The notes under the pieces: model-generated | The model's input: only the letters and a program-made list of their open reading frames with translations | The model's database searches: none | Told to the model about the DNA's origin: nothing | Made by a program: the position numbers and the translations under genes | In this document: one piece after another, positions 1-10,084 of the stretch | How positions within the stretch are numbered: the first letter of the stretch is position 1 | How the letters are laid out: each line of letters starts with the position of its first letter | Assembly: GCF_010730355.1 (NCBI RefSeq) | Contig: NZ_AP022576.1 | Span: 2,232,001-2,296,000 of the forward strand | Direction of reading: 5' to 3' | Source: Mycobacterium florentinum | GTDB lineage: Bacteria > Actinomycetota > Actinomycetes > Mycobacteriales > Mycobacteriaceae | Length of the DNA: 64,000 bases

Positions 1-29
1 AATTCGTCCGGGCTGTAGCGCGGGGTCAT
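1..29 (-). CDS. adnB: AdnB N-terminus (partial, runs off left edge)
   Basis: Only nine codons are inside the window; they read MTPRYSPDE from an ATG at 29-27. That ATG overlaps the stop of the upstream gene in an ATGA junction, the usual sign of translational coupling. By position (directly downstream of adnA) and the PRYSP start, this should be AdnB, the second motor-nuclease subunit of the mycobacterial AdnAB end-resection complex (Rv3201c in M. tuberculosis). The assignment rests on gene order; the catalytic domains are outside the window. Confidence 0.65.
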
Positions 30-3000
30 GACGCCGAACCTTCGCCGTAGGCCGGGCACGACGGACGGACCGGGCAGTGCGAGCAGCCGTCGTTGCGCCG
101 GGCGACGAATTGTGGACCGGCGGTCGCGTCGGCCGCGCGCGTGACGAGGTCGCGCCATTCGTCGCGGGCGGCCGGCGTCAGCGGATCCTGCTCTCGCACG
201 GTGGCGCCCGCCGCCCCGCTCTTGGCGATGTAGACCAGCCGCGCGCCGCCGGGCTCATCGCCATCGGGCACGAGGCCTTCGGCCACCGCGAGCTGGTACA
301 TCGCCAGCTGAGCGTGCTGCTGGGCGTCGTCCTTGGTGACCGGCGTTTTGCCCGTCTTGATGTCGACGATCACCAGCCGGCCGGACCCGTCGCGTTCCAG
401 CCGATCTACCCGGCCGCGCAACCGGACTTCGCCACCGTCGGCACGCGGCGTGCCGAGGACTCCGTCGACGTCCACCTCGACGCCGACCTCTCGCAGCTCG
501 CTCCGCGTCTGCGCTCGCCACTCGACGAACGCCTCGATCATGGCGCGGTGCCGGGTCAGCTCGTTGGCCGAATGCCATCGGGCGTCGAAAGGCAGGTGCT
601 CCCAAGCCCTTTCCAGCTCCGCCAACAGTTGCGTCTCGGTTTTGCCCGGCTCGGCGATCAGTGCGTGCAGCACCGAGCCGATTGTCGACCGCAGCTCTCG
701 CGGGTTGGTCCCGCCGTGCCGCTCGACGAGCCAGCGCAGCGGGCAGTCGTTGAGGGTCTGCAGCGTCGATGGCGTCAACGTGACCGGATCGCGGCCGTCG
801 CGCAGCGGATCGCTGGTGCTGACCGCGGTCAGCCCGTGCCAGCCCGACGGGTCGGCGCCGGGCACACCGGCGGCGGCCAGCCGAGCCAATTGCGTTGCCG
901 CACAATGGCGAGCGGCATCGTCGACCGCACCGTCCGGCGCGCAGACGACACCGCGCAACCGGCCGACCAGCGCCGCGGTGGACAGCACGCGTGGTGCTGA
1001 AATCGGCTGTACACCAGGGCTATTAGCGTCCTCATCGGCCCACTGCGCGACCTCGAAGAAGAACGGCGAGGGCAGCGCGGCTCCCCCGTCCGCGCCGTCG
1101 CTGTCGCTGTCGACCGCGGTCACCAGCAGTCGACGCCGGGCCCGGCCCATCGCGGCCACCAGCAGCCTGCGCTCCTCGGCCAGCAGCGGCGCGCGCACCG
1201 AGGCGTCGGCGCCGACACCGTCCATGACGTCGAGCAGCCGCTGCGTGGCCAGCACACCACCGCGCGGAACGGTGTTGGGCCACAACCCATCCTGCAGGCC
1301 GGCGATGACCAACACGTCCCATTCGTGCCCCAGGGCGGCGTGGGCGCTGAGCACCTGGACCTGCTCGGTCGTCGACGCGGGCTCGGTCTTGACGCCCGGC
1401 AGCTGCAGCGCCGCGACGTGCTCGAGCAGACCGCGCAGTGACGCCCCGGGGGTGCGCGACACGTATTGATCGGTGACGTCGAACAATGCCGTCACTGCCT
1501 CGAGGTCCCTGGTGGCCTGGGTCGCGGCGGAGCCGCCACGCTCGCTGGCCGCCAACCAGCGGCGTTGCAGACCTGACCGGTGCCACGCCGCCCAGAGCGT
1601 GTAGCGCGGGTCTTGCCCGTCGCGGTGGCAGCGCGCGGCCGCGTCGAGGACGCCACGTATGCGCTGCAGCGGCCGGGACCCGGACGTCGGCGCCCCGGCG
1701 CCCAGCGCGGCCACCAATACGTCGCCGAAATCCCCTGCCACGTCAGCGGGTTTGCCGCGCGTCAGCGTTCGGCGCAGCTGCCGCAGCGAGACCGGGTCGA
1801 CGCGGCCGATGGGCCCGGTCAGCAATGCCAGCGCCCGGTCGCCGTCCAGACCCTCGGCCGTCGCGGCCAGCACCGTGAGCATTGCCCGCACCGCGGGCCC
1901 CTCGGTCAGCGACCCGCTCACCGCGGATGCGGCCACCGGCACCCCGGCGGCCGCCAGCGCTCGCGGCAACCGGGCGCCGGCTCGCGGCACCGACCGCACG
2001 ATCACCGCCATCTGCGACCACGGCACGTTGTCGACGAGATGCGCACGCCGCAGCGCGTCGGCGATCATCGCGGCCTCCGCGTGCGCCGAGGCCGCCAGCC
2101 GAACGCTGACGGATCCCTCCTCGGCGCCGGTGCCCTCGATCGCCCGGCCGTCGCTGCTGCCGGGTAGCCGTCGCGCGATCCCGGTGACGGCGCGCGCCAC
2201 CGCCGGCGCACACCGATGCGACCGCGTCAGCGTCACCGACGGGGCTTCGCCGTCCAACAGCCCGGCCGGCTCGCCGCCGCGGAAGCCGAACACCGCCTGG
2301 TTGGGATCCCCGGCGACCAGCGCCAGTTCGCTTCCCGCCGCCAGCACCCGGACCAGGCGGGCCGCCTGCGGGTCGAGTTGCTGCGCGTCGTCGACCAACA
2401 GAACCCGGATGCGGGCGCGCTCGGCGGCCAACAGTTCGGCGTCAACCGCGAACGCCTCCAGAGCGGCACCGACCAGTTCGGCGGCACCCAGCGCCGGCGT
2501 CGTCGCCGTTCCGACCGCCGCGCGAAGCAACATCACCTGCTCGTACTGTTGCGCGAATCGGCCCGCCGCGGTCCATTCCGGCCGTCGGGACCGCCGGCCG
2601 AGGCGCTGCAGCTCTTGTGGATCCACACCCCGTTCCGCGCAGCGCGCCAACAGGTTTCGCAATTCGGTGGCGAATCCCGCGGTGCTCAGGGCGGGCCACA
2701 GATGCGCCGGCCACGCACAGGTGCCGGCCTCCTCGAGGTCGCCGGCCAGCAGCTCGCGGATGATGGCGTCCTGTTCGGCGCTGGTGACCAGCCGCGGCGG
2801 AGCGTCGCCGGCGCGTTCGGCCGCCCGGCGCAACACCGCGTAGGCGTAGCTGTGCACGGTGCGCACGACCGGCTCACGGATCGCCGAGGTGCCCGGGCCG
2901 GTCGCGCGCAGCAATGCCATCGTCAACGCGCTGCGCTGCCGCATCCCGATCCGGCCCGAACCGGTAAGCAGCAGAACCGATTCCGGATCGATGCCGCGGT

Positions 3001-3130
3001 CGACCGCAGCGACCGCGGCATCGACGAGCAGGCTGGTCTTTCCGGTGCCCGGGCCGCCCAGGATGCGGACCGAGCCGCGGGCATCCGGCGCCAGCACGGC
3101 TCCCGCCTCGGCACCCCAAGTCAACGACAT
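26..3130 (-). CDS. adnA: AdnA, helicase-nuclease subunit for DNA end resection
   Basis: A 1034-residue UvrD/RecB-type protein. The N-terminal motor has a Walker A motif GGPGTGKT at residues 25-32, a Walker B-like LLVDDAQQ and a GDPNQAVFGFRG motif. The C-terminal RecB-type nuclease shows VIVDIKTGK (catalytic Asp and Lys). An iron-sulfur cluster is predicted from a Cys in TLNDCPLRW plus Cys 1016, 1019 and 1025 near the end. AdnA pairs with AdnB to unwind and resect double-strand breaks in the cytoplasm; the family replaces RecBCD/AddAB in mycobacteria. The ATGA overlap with adnB fits an obligate heterodimer. Length matches the M. tuberculosis homologue (Rv3202c, about 1055 residues). It is divergent from lipV across 80 bases. 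Confidence 0.93.
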   Translation of the reverse strand: MSLTWGAEAGAVLAPDARGSVRILGGPGTGKTSLLVDAAVAAVDRGIDPESVLLLTGSGRIGMRQRSALTMALLRATGPGTSAIREPVVRTVHSYAYAVLRRAAERAGDAPPRLVTSAEQDAIIRELLAGDLEEAGTCAWPAHLWPALSTAGFATELRNLLARCAERGVDPQELQRLGRRSRRPEWTAAGRFAQQYEQVMLLRAAVGTATTPALGAAELVGAALEAFAVDAELLAAERARIRVLLVDDAQQLDPQAARLVRVLAAGSELALVAGDPNQAVFGFRGGEPAGLLDGEAPSVTLTRSHRCAPAVARAVTGIARRLPGSSDGRAIEGTGAEEGSVSVRLAASAHAEAAMIADALRRAHLVDNVPWSQMAVIVRSVPRAGARLPRALAAAGVPVAASAVSGSLTEGPAVRAMLTVLAATAEGLDGDRALALLTGPIGRVDPVSLRQLRRTLTRGKPADVAGDFGDVLVAALGAGAPTSGSRPLQRIRGVLDAAARCHRDGQDPRYTLWAAWHRSGLQRRWLAASERGGSAATQATRDLEAVTALFDVTDQYVSRTPGASLRGLLEHVAALQLPGVKTEPASTTEQVQVLSAHAALGHEWDVLVIAGLQDGLWPNTVPRGGVLATQRLLDVMDGVGADASVRAPLLAEERRLLVAAMGRARRRLLVTAVDSDSDGADGGAALPSPFFFEVAQWADEDANSPGVQPISAPRVLSTAALVGRLRGVVCAPDGAVDDAARHCAATQLARLAAAGVPGADPSGWHGLTAVSTSDPLRDGRDPVTLTPSTLQTLNDCPLRWLVERHGGTNPRELRSTIGSVLHALIAEPGKTETQLLAELERAWEHLPFDARWHSANELTRHRAMIEAFVEWRAQTRSELREVGVEVDVDGVLGTPRADGGEVRLRGRVDRLERDGSGRLVIVDIKTGKTPVTKDDAQQHAQLAMYQLAVAEGLVPDGDEPGGARLVYIAKSGAAGATVREQDPLTPAARDEWRDLVTRAADATAGPQFVARRNDGCSHCPVRPSCPAYGEGSAS

Positions 3131-3210
3131 ACGGGCATGACATCACGAGGGTCTGACAAGTCGGTTCGGCTACGACCGGCGGTGTCGCCCGGGCCTGGCA
3201 TCATCGACGC

Positions 3211-3996
3211 GTGACCACCGACCTTCACGTGCACCGCTTCGGTCCGTCGGGCCCGGTGCAGCTGCTCGCCCTGCACGGACTGACCGGCCACGGCCAGCGG
3301 TGGCAACAGTTGGGCGAGTATCTGCCCGAAATCACCATCGCCGCTCCCGATCTGCTCGGCCACGGCAGGTCGTCATGGGCCGCCCCGTGGACCATCGACG
3401 CCAACGTCGCGGCGCTGGCCGCGCTGCTCGACGAGGTGGCGCAGGCCCCGGTCCTGGTCGTCGGGCACTCTTTCGGCGGCGGGCTGGCAATGAACTTGGC
3501 CGCGACCCGGCCGGACCTGGTGGCGGCGCTACTGCTGCTCGACCCCGCGGTCGGCTTGGACGGCGGCTGGACCAGCCGGATCGCCGAGGCGATGTTCTCC
3601 TCACCCGACTACCCGGATCCCGCGGAAGCCCGGATGGAAAAGGCAACCGGCTCTTGGGTGGACGTCGATCCCGCGGTGCTCGACGCCGAACTCGACGAGC
3701 ATCTGGTCCGGCTACCCAGCGGACGGTACGGCTGGCGGGTCAGTCTGCCCGCGATGATGTCCTACTGGAGCGAGTTGGCCCGTCCCACCGTGCTTCCGCC
3801 CGCGGGAACCCCGACGACGTTGGTGCGCGCGGCGTGGACGTCGCCGCCCTACGTCACCGACCAGCTCGTCACGGGTCTGCGGGAACGACTGGGATCCGAT
3901 TTCGAGCTGCTGACCTACGAGTGCAACCACATGGTGCCCGGCGCCAAGCCGACCGAGGTCGCCGCGCTGATCCGCAAGCAACTCGGAGCGCGCTGA
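3211..3996 (+). CDS. lipV: LipV-like alpha/beta hydrolase
   Basis: A 261-residue alpha/beta hydrolase starting at GTG. The nucleophile elbow is GHSFGG (Ser about 87), an oxyanion LHGLTGHG loop lies near residue 22, and a C-terminal NHMVPG His completes the likely triad. The family hydrolyses carboxyl esters; M. tuberculosis LipV (Rv3203) is the positional homologue and is annotated as an esterase/lipase. No signal peptide is visible, so it is probably cytoplasmic. Its stop is 3 bases before the next start, suggesting a bicistronic unit with the alkyltransferase-like gene. The substrate cannot be read from sequence. Confidence 0.85.
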   Translation: MTTDLHVHRFGPSGPVQLLALHGLTGHGQRWQQLGEYLPEITIAAPDLLGHGRSSWAAPWTIDANVAALAALLDEVAQAPVLVVGHSFGGGLAMNLAATRPDLVAALLLLDPAVGLDGGWTSRIAEAMFSSPDYPDPAEARMEKATGSWVDVDPAVLDAELDEHLVRLPSGRYGWRVSLPAMMSYWSELARPTVLPPAGTPTTLVRAAWTSPPYVTDQLVTGLRERLGSDFELLTYECNHMVPGAKPTEVAALIRKQLGAR

Positions 3997-3999
3997 CCC

Positions 4000-4305
4000 A
4001 TGGCGCCGGTGACCGAGGAGCAAGTCGAACGGGTGCGCGCGCTGGTGGCCGCGATCCCCTCCGGCCGCGTCTGTACCTACGGCGACATCGCCGCTGTCGC
4101 AGGGCTTTCCAGCCCGCGGATCGTCGGGTGGATCATGCGGACCGACTCCTCCGACCTGCCCTGGCACCGGGTGATCACCGCATCCGGACGCCCGGCCCGG
4201 CATTTGACGACGCGGCAACTCGAACTACTGCGCGCCGAAGGAGTTCTCGCCGTCGACGGCAGGGTTGCGCTCGACGAGGTTCGGTACGAGTTTCCGCCGG
4301 ACTAG
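4000..4305 (+). CDS. Alkyltransferase-like (ATL) DNA lesion-binding protein
   Basis: A 101-residue member of the MGMT DNA-binding domain family. The active-site motif that is PCHRV in true O6-alkylguanine transferases reads PWHRVI here, with Trp 55 in place of the acceptor Cys. That substitution defines the ATL group, which binds O6-alkylguanine without repairing it and channels lesions to nucleotide-excision repair. The recognition helix SSPRIVGWIM is present. It corresponds to Rv3204. The stop codon TAG lies inside the CTAG target of the adjacent insertion sequence, so the gene is intact. It is probably translated together with the upstream lipV. Confidence 0.85.
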   Translation: MAPVTEEQVERVRALVAAIPSGRVCTYGDIAAVAGLSSPRIVGWIMRTDSSDLPWHRVITASGRPARHLTTRQLELLRAEGVLAVDGRVALDEVRYEFPPD

Positions 4306-4306
4306 A

Positions 4307-5420
4307 TGTACTGCCCAGGCAGGTTGGTTGAGGAAGTGTGACGACACGCTGTAGCGGTCGTTGATGGGTGAAGGTCTCCTGTCGTGGAGTGGAGCTGCTA
4401 CCACTGCACCCACAACGAACAGGAGACCTTCGTGGTCCACGCTAATGCCGTATTGACCCCTCGTGGGCGGTTGTTGCTCGCGCGCCGCATTGTTGACGAA
4501 GGCTGGCCGATTGCCCGGGCAGCCGAACATTTCCGTGTGTCCTGGCCAACCGCCAAGCGTTGGGCTAGCCGCTATGTGGCCATGGGTGTGGTCGGGATGG
4601 GCGATCGGTCGAGCCGGCCACACCACTGTCCCAGCCGCACTCCAGAGGTTGTTGTCCGGCGGATCGTGGCGTTGCGGTGGCGGCACCGCCTCTCGCCGTT
4701 AGCGATCGCGTCGCGTCTGTCGATGCCGGCCTCGACGGTTCACGCGGTGCTGGTTCGGTGTCGACTGAACCGGTTGTCCCACATCGATATCCGCACGGGT
4801 GAGCGGATTCGCCGCTACGAGCACGAACACCCAGGCTCGCTGATCCACGTCGATGTCAAGAAACTGGGCAACATTCCTGTTGGCGGCGGGTGGCGGTTCG
4901 TCGGACGTGCGCAGGGCAGCAAGAATCGCGCGGCGACGCCTGGCATCCGCCGCAGCCGCAATCGCGATGAGCTGCTCGGCCACGCCTTTGTCCATACCGT
5001 CGTCGACGACCACTCCCGGGCGGCCTATGCCGAGATCCACGACGATGAAACCGCCGACACTGCTATAGCGGTCCTACGCCGAGCAGTGAGTTGGTTCCGC
5101 GCGCGGGGAGTCGTCGTTGAACGAGTGATTTCCGACAACGGCAGCTGTTATAAGTCCAAGGCCTGGCGACACGCGTGTTCAGAGCTCGGCGTCAAGCCAA
5201 AACACACCCGCCCATATCGGCCTCAGACCAACGGCAAAGCAGAGCGCTTCCACCGCACAATGGCAGCAGAATGGGCATTCAGCCGTCACTACCACAGCGA
5301 AGCCCAGCGCCGGTCCGCATTAGCACCCTGGCTGCATACCTACAATCACCATCGGCAACACTCAGCGATCGGGAAGGTCCCGCCCATCACACGGTTGACC
5401 AACCTGCCTGGGCAGTACAC
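4307..5420. mobile_element. IS481-family insertion sequence
   Basis: A 1.11-kb element bounded by terminal inverted repeats starting TGTACTGCCCAGGCAGG: left 4307-4328 and right 5398-5419, 22 of 22 matching before divergence. It carries one DDE transposase. The flanks are CTAGA at 4302-4306 and CTAGA at 5421-5425 (ACTAGA versus CCTAGA if six bases are counted). Bordetella IS481 is known to target NCTAGN and duplicate six bases, so family, target and duplication agree. It lies between the stop codons of two convergent genes and breaks neither. The near-perfect repeats and open transposase suggest a recent insertion. Confidence 0.92.
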
Positions 5421-5424
5421 CTAG
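4432..5424 (+). CDS. IS481-family DDE transposase
   Basis: A 330-residue transposase. I place the start at GTG 4432 because AGGAG lies at 4421-4425 and the protein then begins MVHANAVLTP as in relatives; an upstream in-frame ATG at 4384 is unlikely. An N-terminal HTH (residues about 18-50) is followed by a DDE core: D141 in HVDVKK, D235 in SDNG and E271 in GKAERF, with 35 residues between the last two as expected for DD35E. The last seven codons are the right inverted repeat. The stop codon TAG (5422-5424) is not part of the element but comes from the duplicated target CTAG. Confidence 0.92.
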   Translation: MVHANAVLTPRGRLLLARRIVDEGWPIARAAEHFRVSWPTAKRWASRYVAMGVVGMGDRSSRPHHCPSRTPEVVVRRIVALRWRHRLSPLAIASRLSMPASTVHAVLVRCRLNRLSHIDIRTGERIRRYEHEHPGSLIHVDVKKLGNIPVGGGWRFVGRAQGSKNRAATPGIRRSRNRDELLGHAFVHTVVDDHSRAAYAEIHDDETADTAIAVLRRAVSWFRARGVVVERVISDNGSCYKSKAWRHACSELGVKPKHTRPYRPQTNGKAERFHRTMAAEWAFSRHYHSEAQRRSALAPWLHTYNHHRQHSAIGKVPPITRLTNLPGQYT

Positions 5425-6275
5425 AGCACCAGGCGGATCAGGGCCGCCGTGCGGGCCAGGCCCGGGAATGCTTCGGCGGTCGAACGTGGATGCAGTGCGT
5501 GCACCGCCAGACGGAACATCAACGCGCGCAACAACATCTGTGGCCATTCCGGCAGGGCGTTCCAGCGTTCGATCAGTCCGTCGTCGGCCTCACCCCAGGA
5601 CAGCGCGTCGACGACGACCACACCGGCGGCCCACGACGCGGGACGCCAGTACGGCGTGATGTCGGTGATGCCCGGCGCCGCGGTGCCGACGAAAAGCACC
5701 GTCCCGTAGAGATCGCCGTGCACCAGCTGGTTGGGACTCTTGGTCGGCTTGCGCAGCGTGGCGAGCTGGGTGATCAGCTCGACCGAGCGCTCGGCGTCGG
5801 CGCTGGGCGGAGCGGTACGCGCGCCCGGCGGAATCGACTGCAGCGGTCGCTCTTCCCACGCGCTGCGGTCGGCGGCGATGAACACGTCGACGTCCGCCCA
5901 TGGCGTGGTCGGTCCCTGGGTGAGGAATCGGGGGCGCTCCAGTTTGCCGGTGGCCTCGTGCAGGCGCACCGCCGCCGAGACGACTTCGTCGTGGCGGGGC
6001 TCCGGCGTGCCGGCGACAAACGTGTCCGCTCGCCATCCCGAGACCACGTAGCGGCCGTCGGTCGAGCGGACCGGCCGGGCCAGCCGCACGCCGTCGACGA
6101 ACAGCGTTTCCCGCACCCGCGCAGACCAGGCCGCGCGCGCATGGTCCGCCACGGTGGAGAGGACGACTTCCCCGCATCGCCAGCCGCCCTCCCAGCTGGC
6201 GCCCAGGGCGATGGGCTTGACGCCGGCCAAACCAAACGCCGAAAGCACGTGCTCCGGCGGTGGTTCGACGTTCAC
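5421..6275 (-). CDS. Conserved actinobacterial hypothetical (TIGR02569-like)
   Basis: A 284-residue protein from a GTG at 6275 (reading VNVEPPPEHVLSAFG); an ATG 60 bases upstream would add a low-quality, repeat-derived N-terminus, so the GTG is preferred. It matches the position and character of Rv3205c, a family of unknown function in actinobacteria. An aminoglycoside-phosphotransferase-like pattern is faintly visible, with LVHGDLYG resembling the HGD catalytic loop and ITDITPYWRP the following Asp, so a kinase-like fold is possible. Its stop codon lies in the CTAG at the right edge of the IS. Cytoplasmic, with no signal or membrane segment. Confidence 0.75.
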   Translation of the reverse strand: MNVEPPPEHVLSAFGLAGVKPIALGASWEGGWRCGEVVLSTVADHARAAWSARVRETLFVDGVRLARPVRSTDGRYVVSGWRADTFVAGTPEPRHDEVVSAAVRLHEATGKLERPRFLTQGPTTPWADVDVFIAADRSAWEERPLQSIPPGARTAPPSADAERSVELITQLATLRKPTKSPNQLVHGDLYGTVLFVGTAAPGITDITPYWRPASWAAGVVVVDALSWGEADDGLIERWNALPEWPQMLLRALMFRLAVHALHPRSTAEAFPGLARTAALIRLVL

Positions 6276-6287
6276 GGGAGTTAGCCT

Positions 6288-6376
6288 AGCCGGGCGACGA
6301 TGCGCGTCGTCACGACGCGCTGGGGAGCCCCGCAATCCAGCTCAGCCGGACGACGATGCGCGTCGTCACGATGCGC
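6288..6376. repeat. Two 33-base direct repeats with internal hairpins
   Basis: Copies at 6288-6320 and 6344-6376 agree at 31 of 33 positions and start 56 bases apart. Each contains GACGA-TGCGCG-TCGTC, able to form a small stem-loop. They fill the space between the moeZ stop and the next gene on the same strand. They could be a termination or RNA-processing signal, or an intergenic repeat family; function is not shown. Confidence 0.7.
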
Positions 6377-6383
6377 CGATGCG

Positions 6384-7577
6384 TCAGTACATGACCATGT
6401 CGGGCTGCATCTGTTGCGCCCACGCCACGATTCCGCCCTGCAAGTGGACGGCATCGGCAAAACCGGCCTTCTTGACCGCTGCAAGCGCCTCGGCCGAGCG
6501 CACGCCCGTCTTGCAATACAGCACCGCCTTGCGGTCGTGCGGCAGCTTTGCCAGACCCTCGCCGGAGCTGATCAACGACTTGGGGATCAGCTGGGCGCCG
6601 TCGATGTGATTGATGTCCCACTCGACCGGCTCGCGAACGTCGATCAGGGCCAGCTTCTTGCCCGAGTCGAGCAGCGCCCGCAACTCCCGCGGGGTGATCG
6701 TCGAGCCGGTGGCGGCCTGCGCCGCGCCTTCGGAAACCGCACCGCAGAATGCCTCGTAGTCGATCAGCTCGGTGATCTTCGGCGTGGCCGGGTCCTTGCG
6801 GATCTTGATCGTGCGGTAGCTCATCTCCAGCGCGTCGTAGATCATCAACCGGCCCAGCAGTGGCTCGCCGATACCGGTGATCAGCTTGATCGCCTCCGTG
6901 CCCATCACCGACGCGATCGACGCGCAGATGATGCCCAGCACGCCTCCTTCGGCGCACGAGGGCACCATGCCGGGCGGCGGCGGCTCCGGGTAGAGGTCGC
7001 GGTAGTTCAGGCCACGCTCATTGCCGGCCTCATCGGCCGGAGCGTCTTCCCAGAACACCGAAACCTGACCCTCGAAGCGGTAGATCGACCCCCAGATGTA
7101 TGGCTTTCCGGCCAGCACCGCGGCATCGTTGACCAGGTACCGGGTGGCGAAGTTGTCGGTGCCGTCCACAATCAGGTCGTACTGCCCGAACAGGTCGACG
7201 GCGTTGCTGGCCTCCAGCCGGAATTCGTGAAGTCGCACCTCGACCAGCGGATTGATCGCGTGGATCGAATCGCGGGCCGACTGCGCCTTGGCGCGTCCGA
7301 CGTCGGCGACGCCGTGGATGATCTGGCGCTGCAGGTTCGACTCGTCGACGACGTCGAAGTCGACGATGCCGATCGTCCCGACGCCGGCCGCGGCCAGGTA
7401 CAGCAGCGCCGGGGCGCCGAGTCCGCCGGCGCCGATCACCAGCACCCGCGCGTTCTTCAGCCGCTTCTGCCCGTCCACACCAATGTCCGGAATGATCAAG
7501 TGGCGGCTGTAGCGCGCCACTTCGTGGCGACTCAGCTCGCCGGCAGGCTCAACTAGTGGCGGCAACGATGTGGACAC
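6384..7577 (-). CDS. moeZ: MoeZ/MoeB1, E1-like adenylyl- and sulfurtransferase
   Basis: A 397-residue two-domain protein from GTG. Residues about 20-270 form a ThiF/MoeB E1 fold with the ATP loop GAGGLGAPALLYLAAAGVG, then DFDVVDESNLQRQ. Residues about 290-395 are a rhodanese domain with active-site Cys 355 in LYCKTGVRS. The family adenylates the C-terminal Gly-Gly of ubiquitin-like sulfur carriers (MoaD, and CysO in mycobacteria) and converts it to thiocarboxylate, feeding molybdopterin, cysteine and thionucleotide synthesis. It matches Rv3206c. No sulfur-carrier gene lies next to it in this window. Confidence 0.93.
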   Translation of the reverse strand: MSTSLPPLVEPAGELSRHEVARYSRHLIIPDIGVDGQKRLKNARVLVIGAGGLGAPALLYLAAAGVGTIGIVDFDVVDESNLQRQIIHGVADVGRAKAQSARDSIHAINPLVEVRLHEFRLEASNAVDLFGQYDLIVDGTDNFATRYLVNDAAVLAGKPYIWGSIYRFEGQVSVFWEDAPADEAGNERGLNYRDLYPEPPPPGMVPSCAEGGVLGIICASIASVMGTEAIKLITGIGEPLLGRLMIYDALEMSYRTIKIRKDPATPKITELIDYEAFCGAVSEGAAQAATGSTITPRELRALLDSGKKLALIDVREPVEWDINHIDGAQLIPKSLISSGEGLAKLPHDRKAVLYCKTGVRSAEALAAVKKAGFADAVHLQGGIVAWAQQMQPDMVMY

Positions 7578-7750
7578 CCGACATCTCCTCGGTCGACTTC
7601 GCTACTCAACAATTACAGTCAACGCCTCAATCGCCGAGATTGCTTCCCCCAGGCGATCGAGCCTGCGACAGCGGCGTCGAGCCTGCGCACAGATCGCGGT
7701 TTGCCCATTGACCCAAGCCCTGAGCGCAGTCTCGGCGCGCCGCAGCAGGG

Positions 7751-8779
7751 TCAGGCGATCGGATACGGCCAGGGGTTGAAGCGGCAGGTCTTGCCGTCGG
7801 CCTTGACGTATTCGGGGTCGAACTTCGCGGCGTCGTCGTTGGACGTGGAGAAGGTCTGCTGCATCATCACCGGCGCCAATCCGCCCTGCTTGTCGCAGGG
7901 TTCGTGGCGCACGTAGCCGATGGCGTGGCCCACCTCGTGATCGATCACGTACTGCCGGTACGAGCCGACGTCTCCCTCGAACGGCACGGCGCCGCGCACC
8001 CAGCGCGCCTCGTTGATGAACACCCGCGCCTCCCGGTTCGGGCCGTAGACCGGGTTGTAGCAGGAGGTCTCCAGCCGGAATTCGTAGCCGCACCCCTCGC
8101 GCACCGTCACCGGCGACACCAGCGAAATGCGGAAGTCGGGTTTCCCGTTGTCGATCCTGACGAACGCGAATTGCGGATTGTGCGTCCAGCCTTTGGGGTT
8201 GGCCAGCGTCTGATCGACCATCGTGGCGAAAGCGTCTTCACCGCCGAACATCGCGGGGTCCAGGCCGTTCTCGACCTCGACGGTGTACCGGAACACCTTG
8301 GCCGTGCCCTGACCGATCTGCGGCGTGGTGCCGGGCACGACGCTCCAGGTCTTGTCGCCGGCTTCGGTGAACGGGCCGCCATCCGGCAGTGTCCCGGCGG
8401 GGAGGTTGGCGTCGAAGGTGGCCAGGCCGCGCGGCGGTGCGTCGAGGATGGCCGTGCCCACCGCCCCGATGGCTGGGGGCCCCTGGATGGCGGGCTTACT
8501 TGCCGTCGGTTGCGGCGCGCCGACGCCGGTCACCGTCTGGTAGAGGACCACCGCGGTCAGCGCCACCAGAACGGGCAGCGCATAGGCGCGCCAGCCGTAC
8601 GTGGAGATGAACCGGCCCAGCCACGTTTGCTTCCGCCACTGGCGGCCACGGTCGCGATCGGCCCGGGCGCGCCCGGTGCCCAACGCGATCGGGTCCCGCA
8701 GCGCGCGAAGCGGTTCTCGCCACTCGTCACGCAGCACCGGCACTCGACCGGGGCCGGGCACGGGCGGCTCGGACGTCAT
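7751..8779 (-). CDS. Membrane-anchored DUF3152 protein with zinc-protease-like motif
   Basis: A 342-residue protein with ATG at 8779 (MTSEPPVPG); an upstream extension in the same frame is Arg/His-rich and unlikely to be translated. A basic cytoplasmic segment precedes one membrane helix (about residues 75-95, PVLVALTAVVLYQTV), so most of the chain is extracytoplasmic. The DUF3152 domain contains HEVGHAIGYVRH, an HExxH motif plus a downstream His like metzincin proteases but with one extra residue before the third ligand. It matches Rv3207c. Peptidase activity is an inference; a Cys pair (EGCGYE, TSCYNP) could form a disulfide. Confidence 0.82.
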   Translation of the reverse strand: MTSEPPVPGPGRVPVLRDEWREPLRALRDPIALGTGRARADRDRGRQWRKQTWLGRFISTYGWRAYALPVLVALTAVVLYQTVTGVGAPQPTASKPAIQGPPAIGAVGTAILDAPPRGLATFDANLPAGTLPDGGPFTEAGDKTWSVVPGTTPQIGQGTAKVFRYTVEVENGLDPAMFGGEDAFATMVDQTLANPKGWTHNPQFAFVRIDNGKPDFRISLVSPVTVREGCGYEFRLETSCYNPVYGPNREARVFINEARWVRGAVPFEGDVGSYRQYVIDHEVGHAIGYVRHEPCDKQGGLAPVMMQQTFSTSNDDAAKFDPEYVKADGKTCRFNPWPYPIA

Positions 8780-8891
8780 TGCCCCAGGATGGCACAGCCG
8801 GGACCGTGGGTGCCCCTGGCGCGCCCTACGACACCGGTTCAGCCTGCGTCGACAGTGCCGATGCCGGTCGCAGGTACCCCATGGGTAGTAA

Positions 8892-9909
<1,018 letters not shown>

Positions 9910-10084
9910 GATGGCCCCTTCCGTTGATATTCCGTCGCAGGCGTGTCAGCTGCAGGTTAATGGACGCCGCCGGTGCACTCCGAGCAGAGGGGCACCGGGG
10001 ACGGTTCGCGGTCAGCGAAACCGTTTCTAACGACAGATAACGATTGGCTCCCAGCTGGGTCAAGGTGGCGCACGGCGCCCGTTC

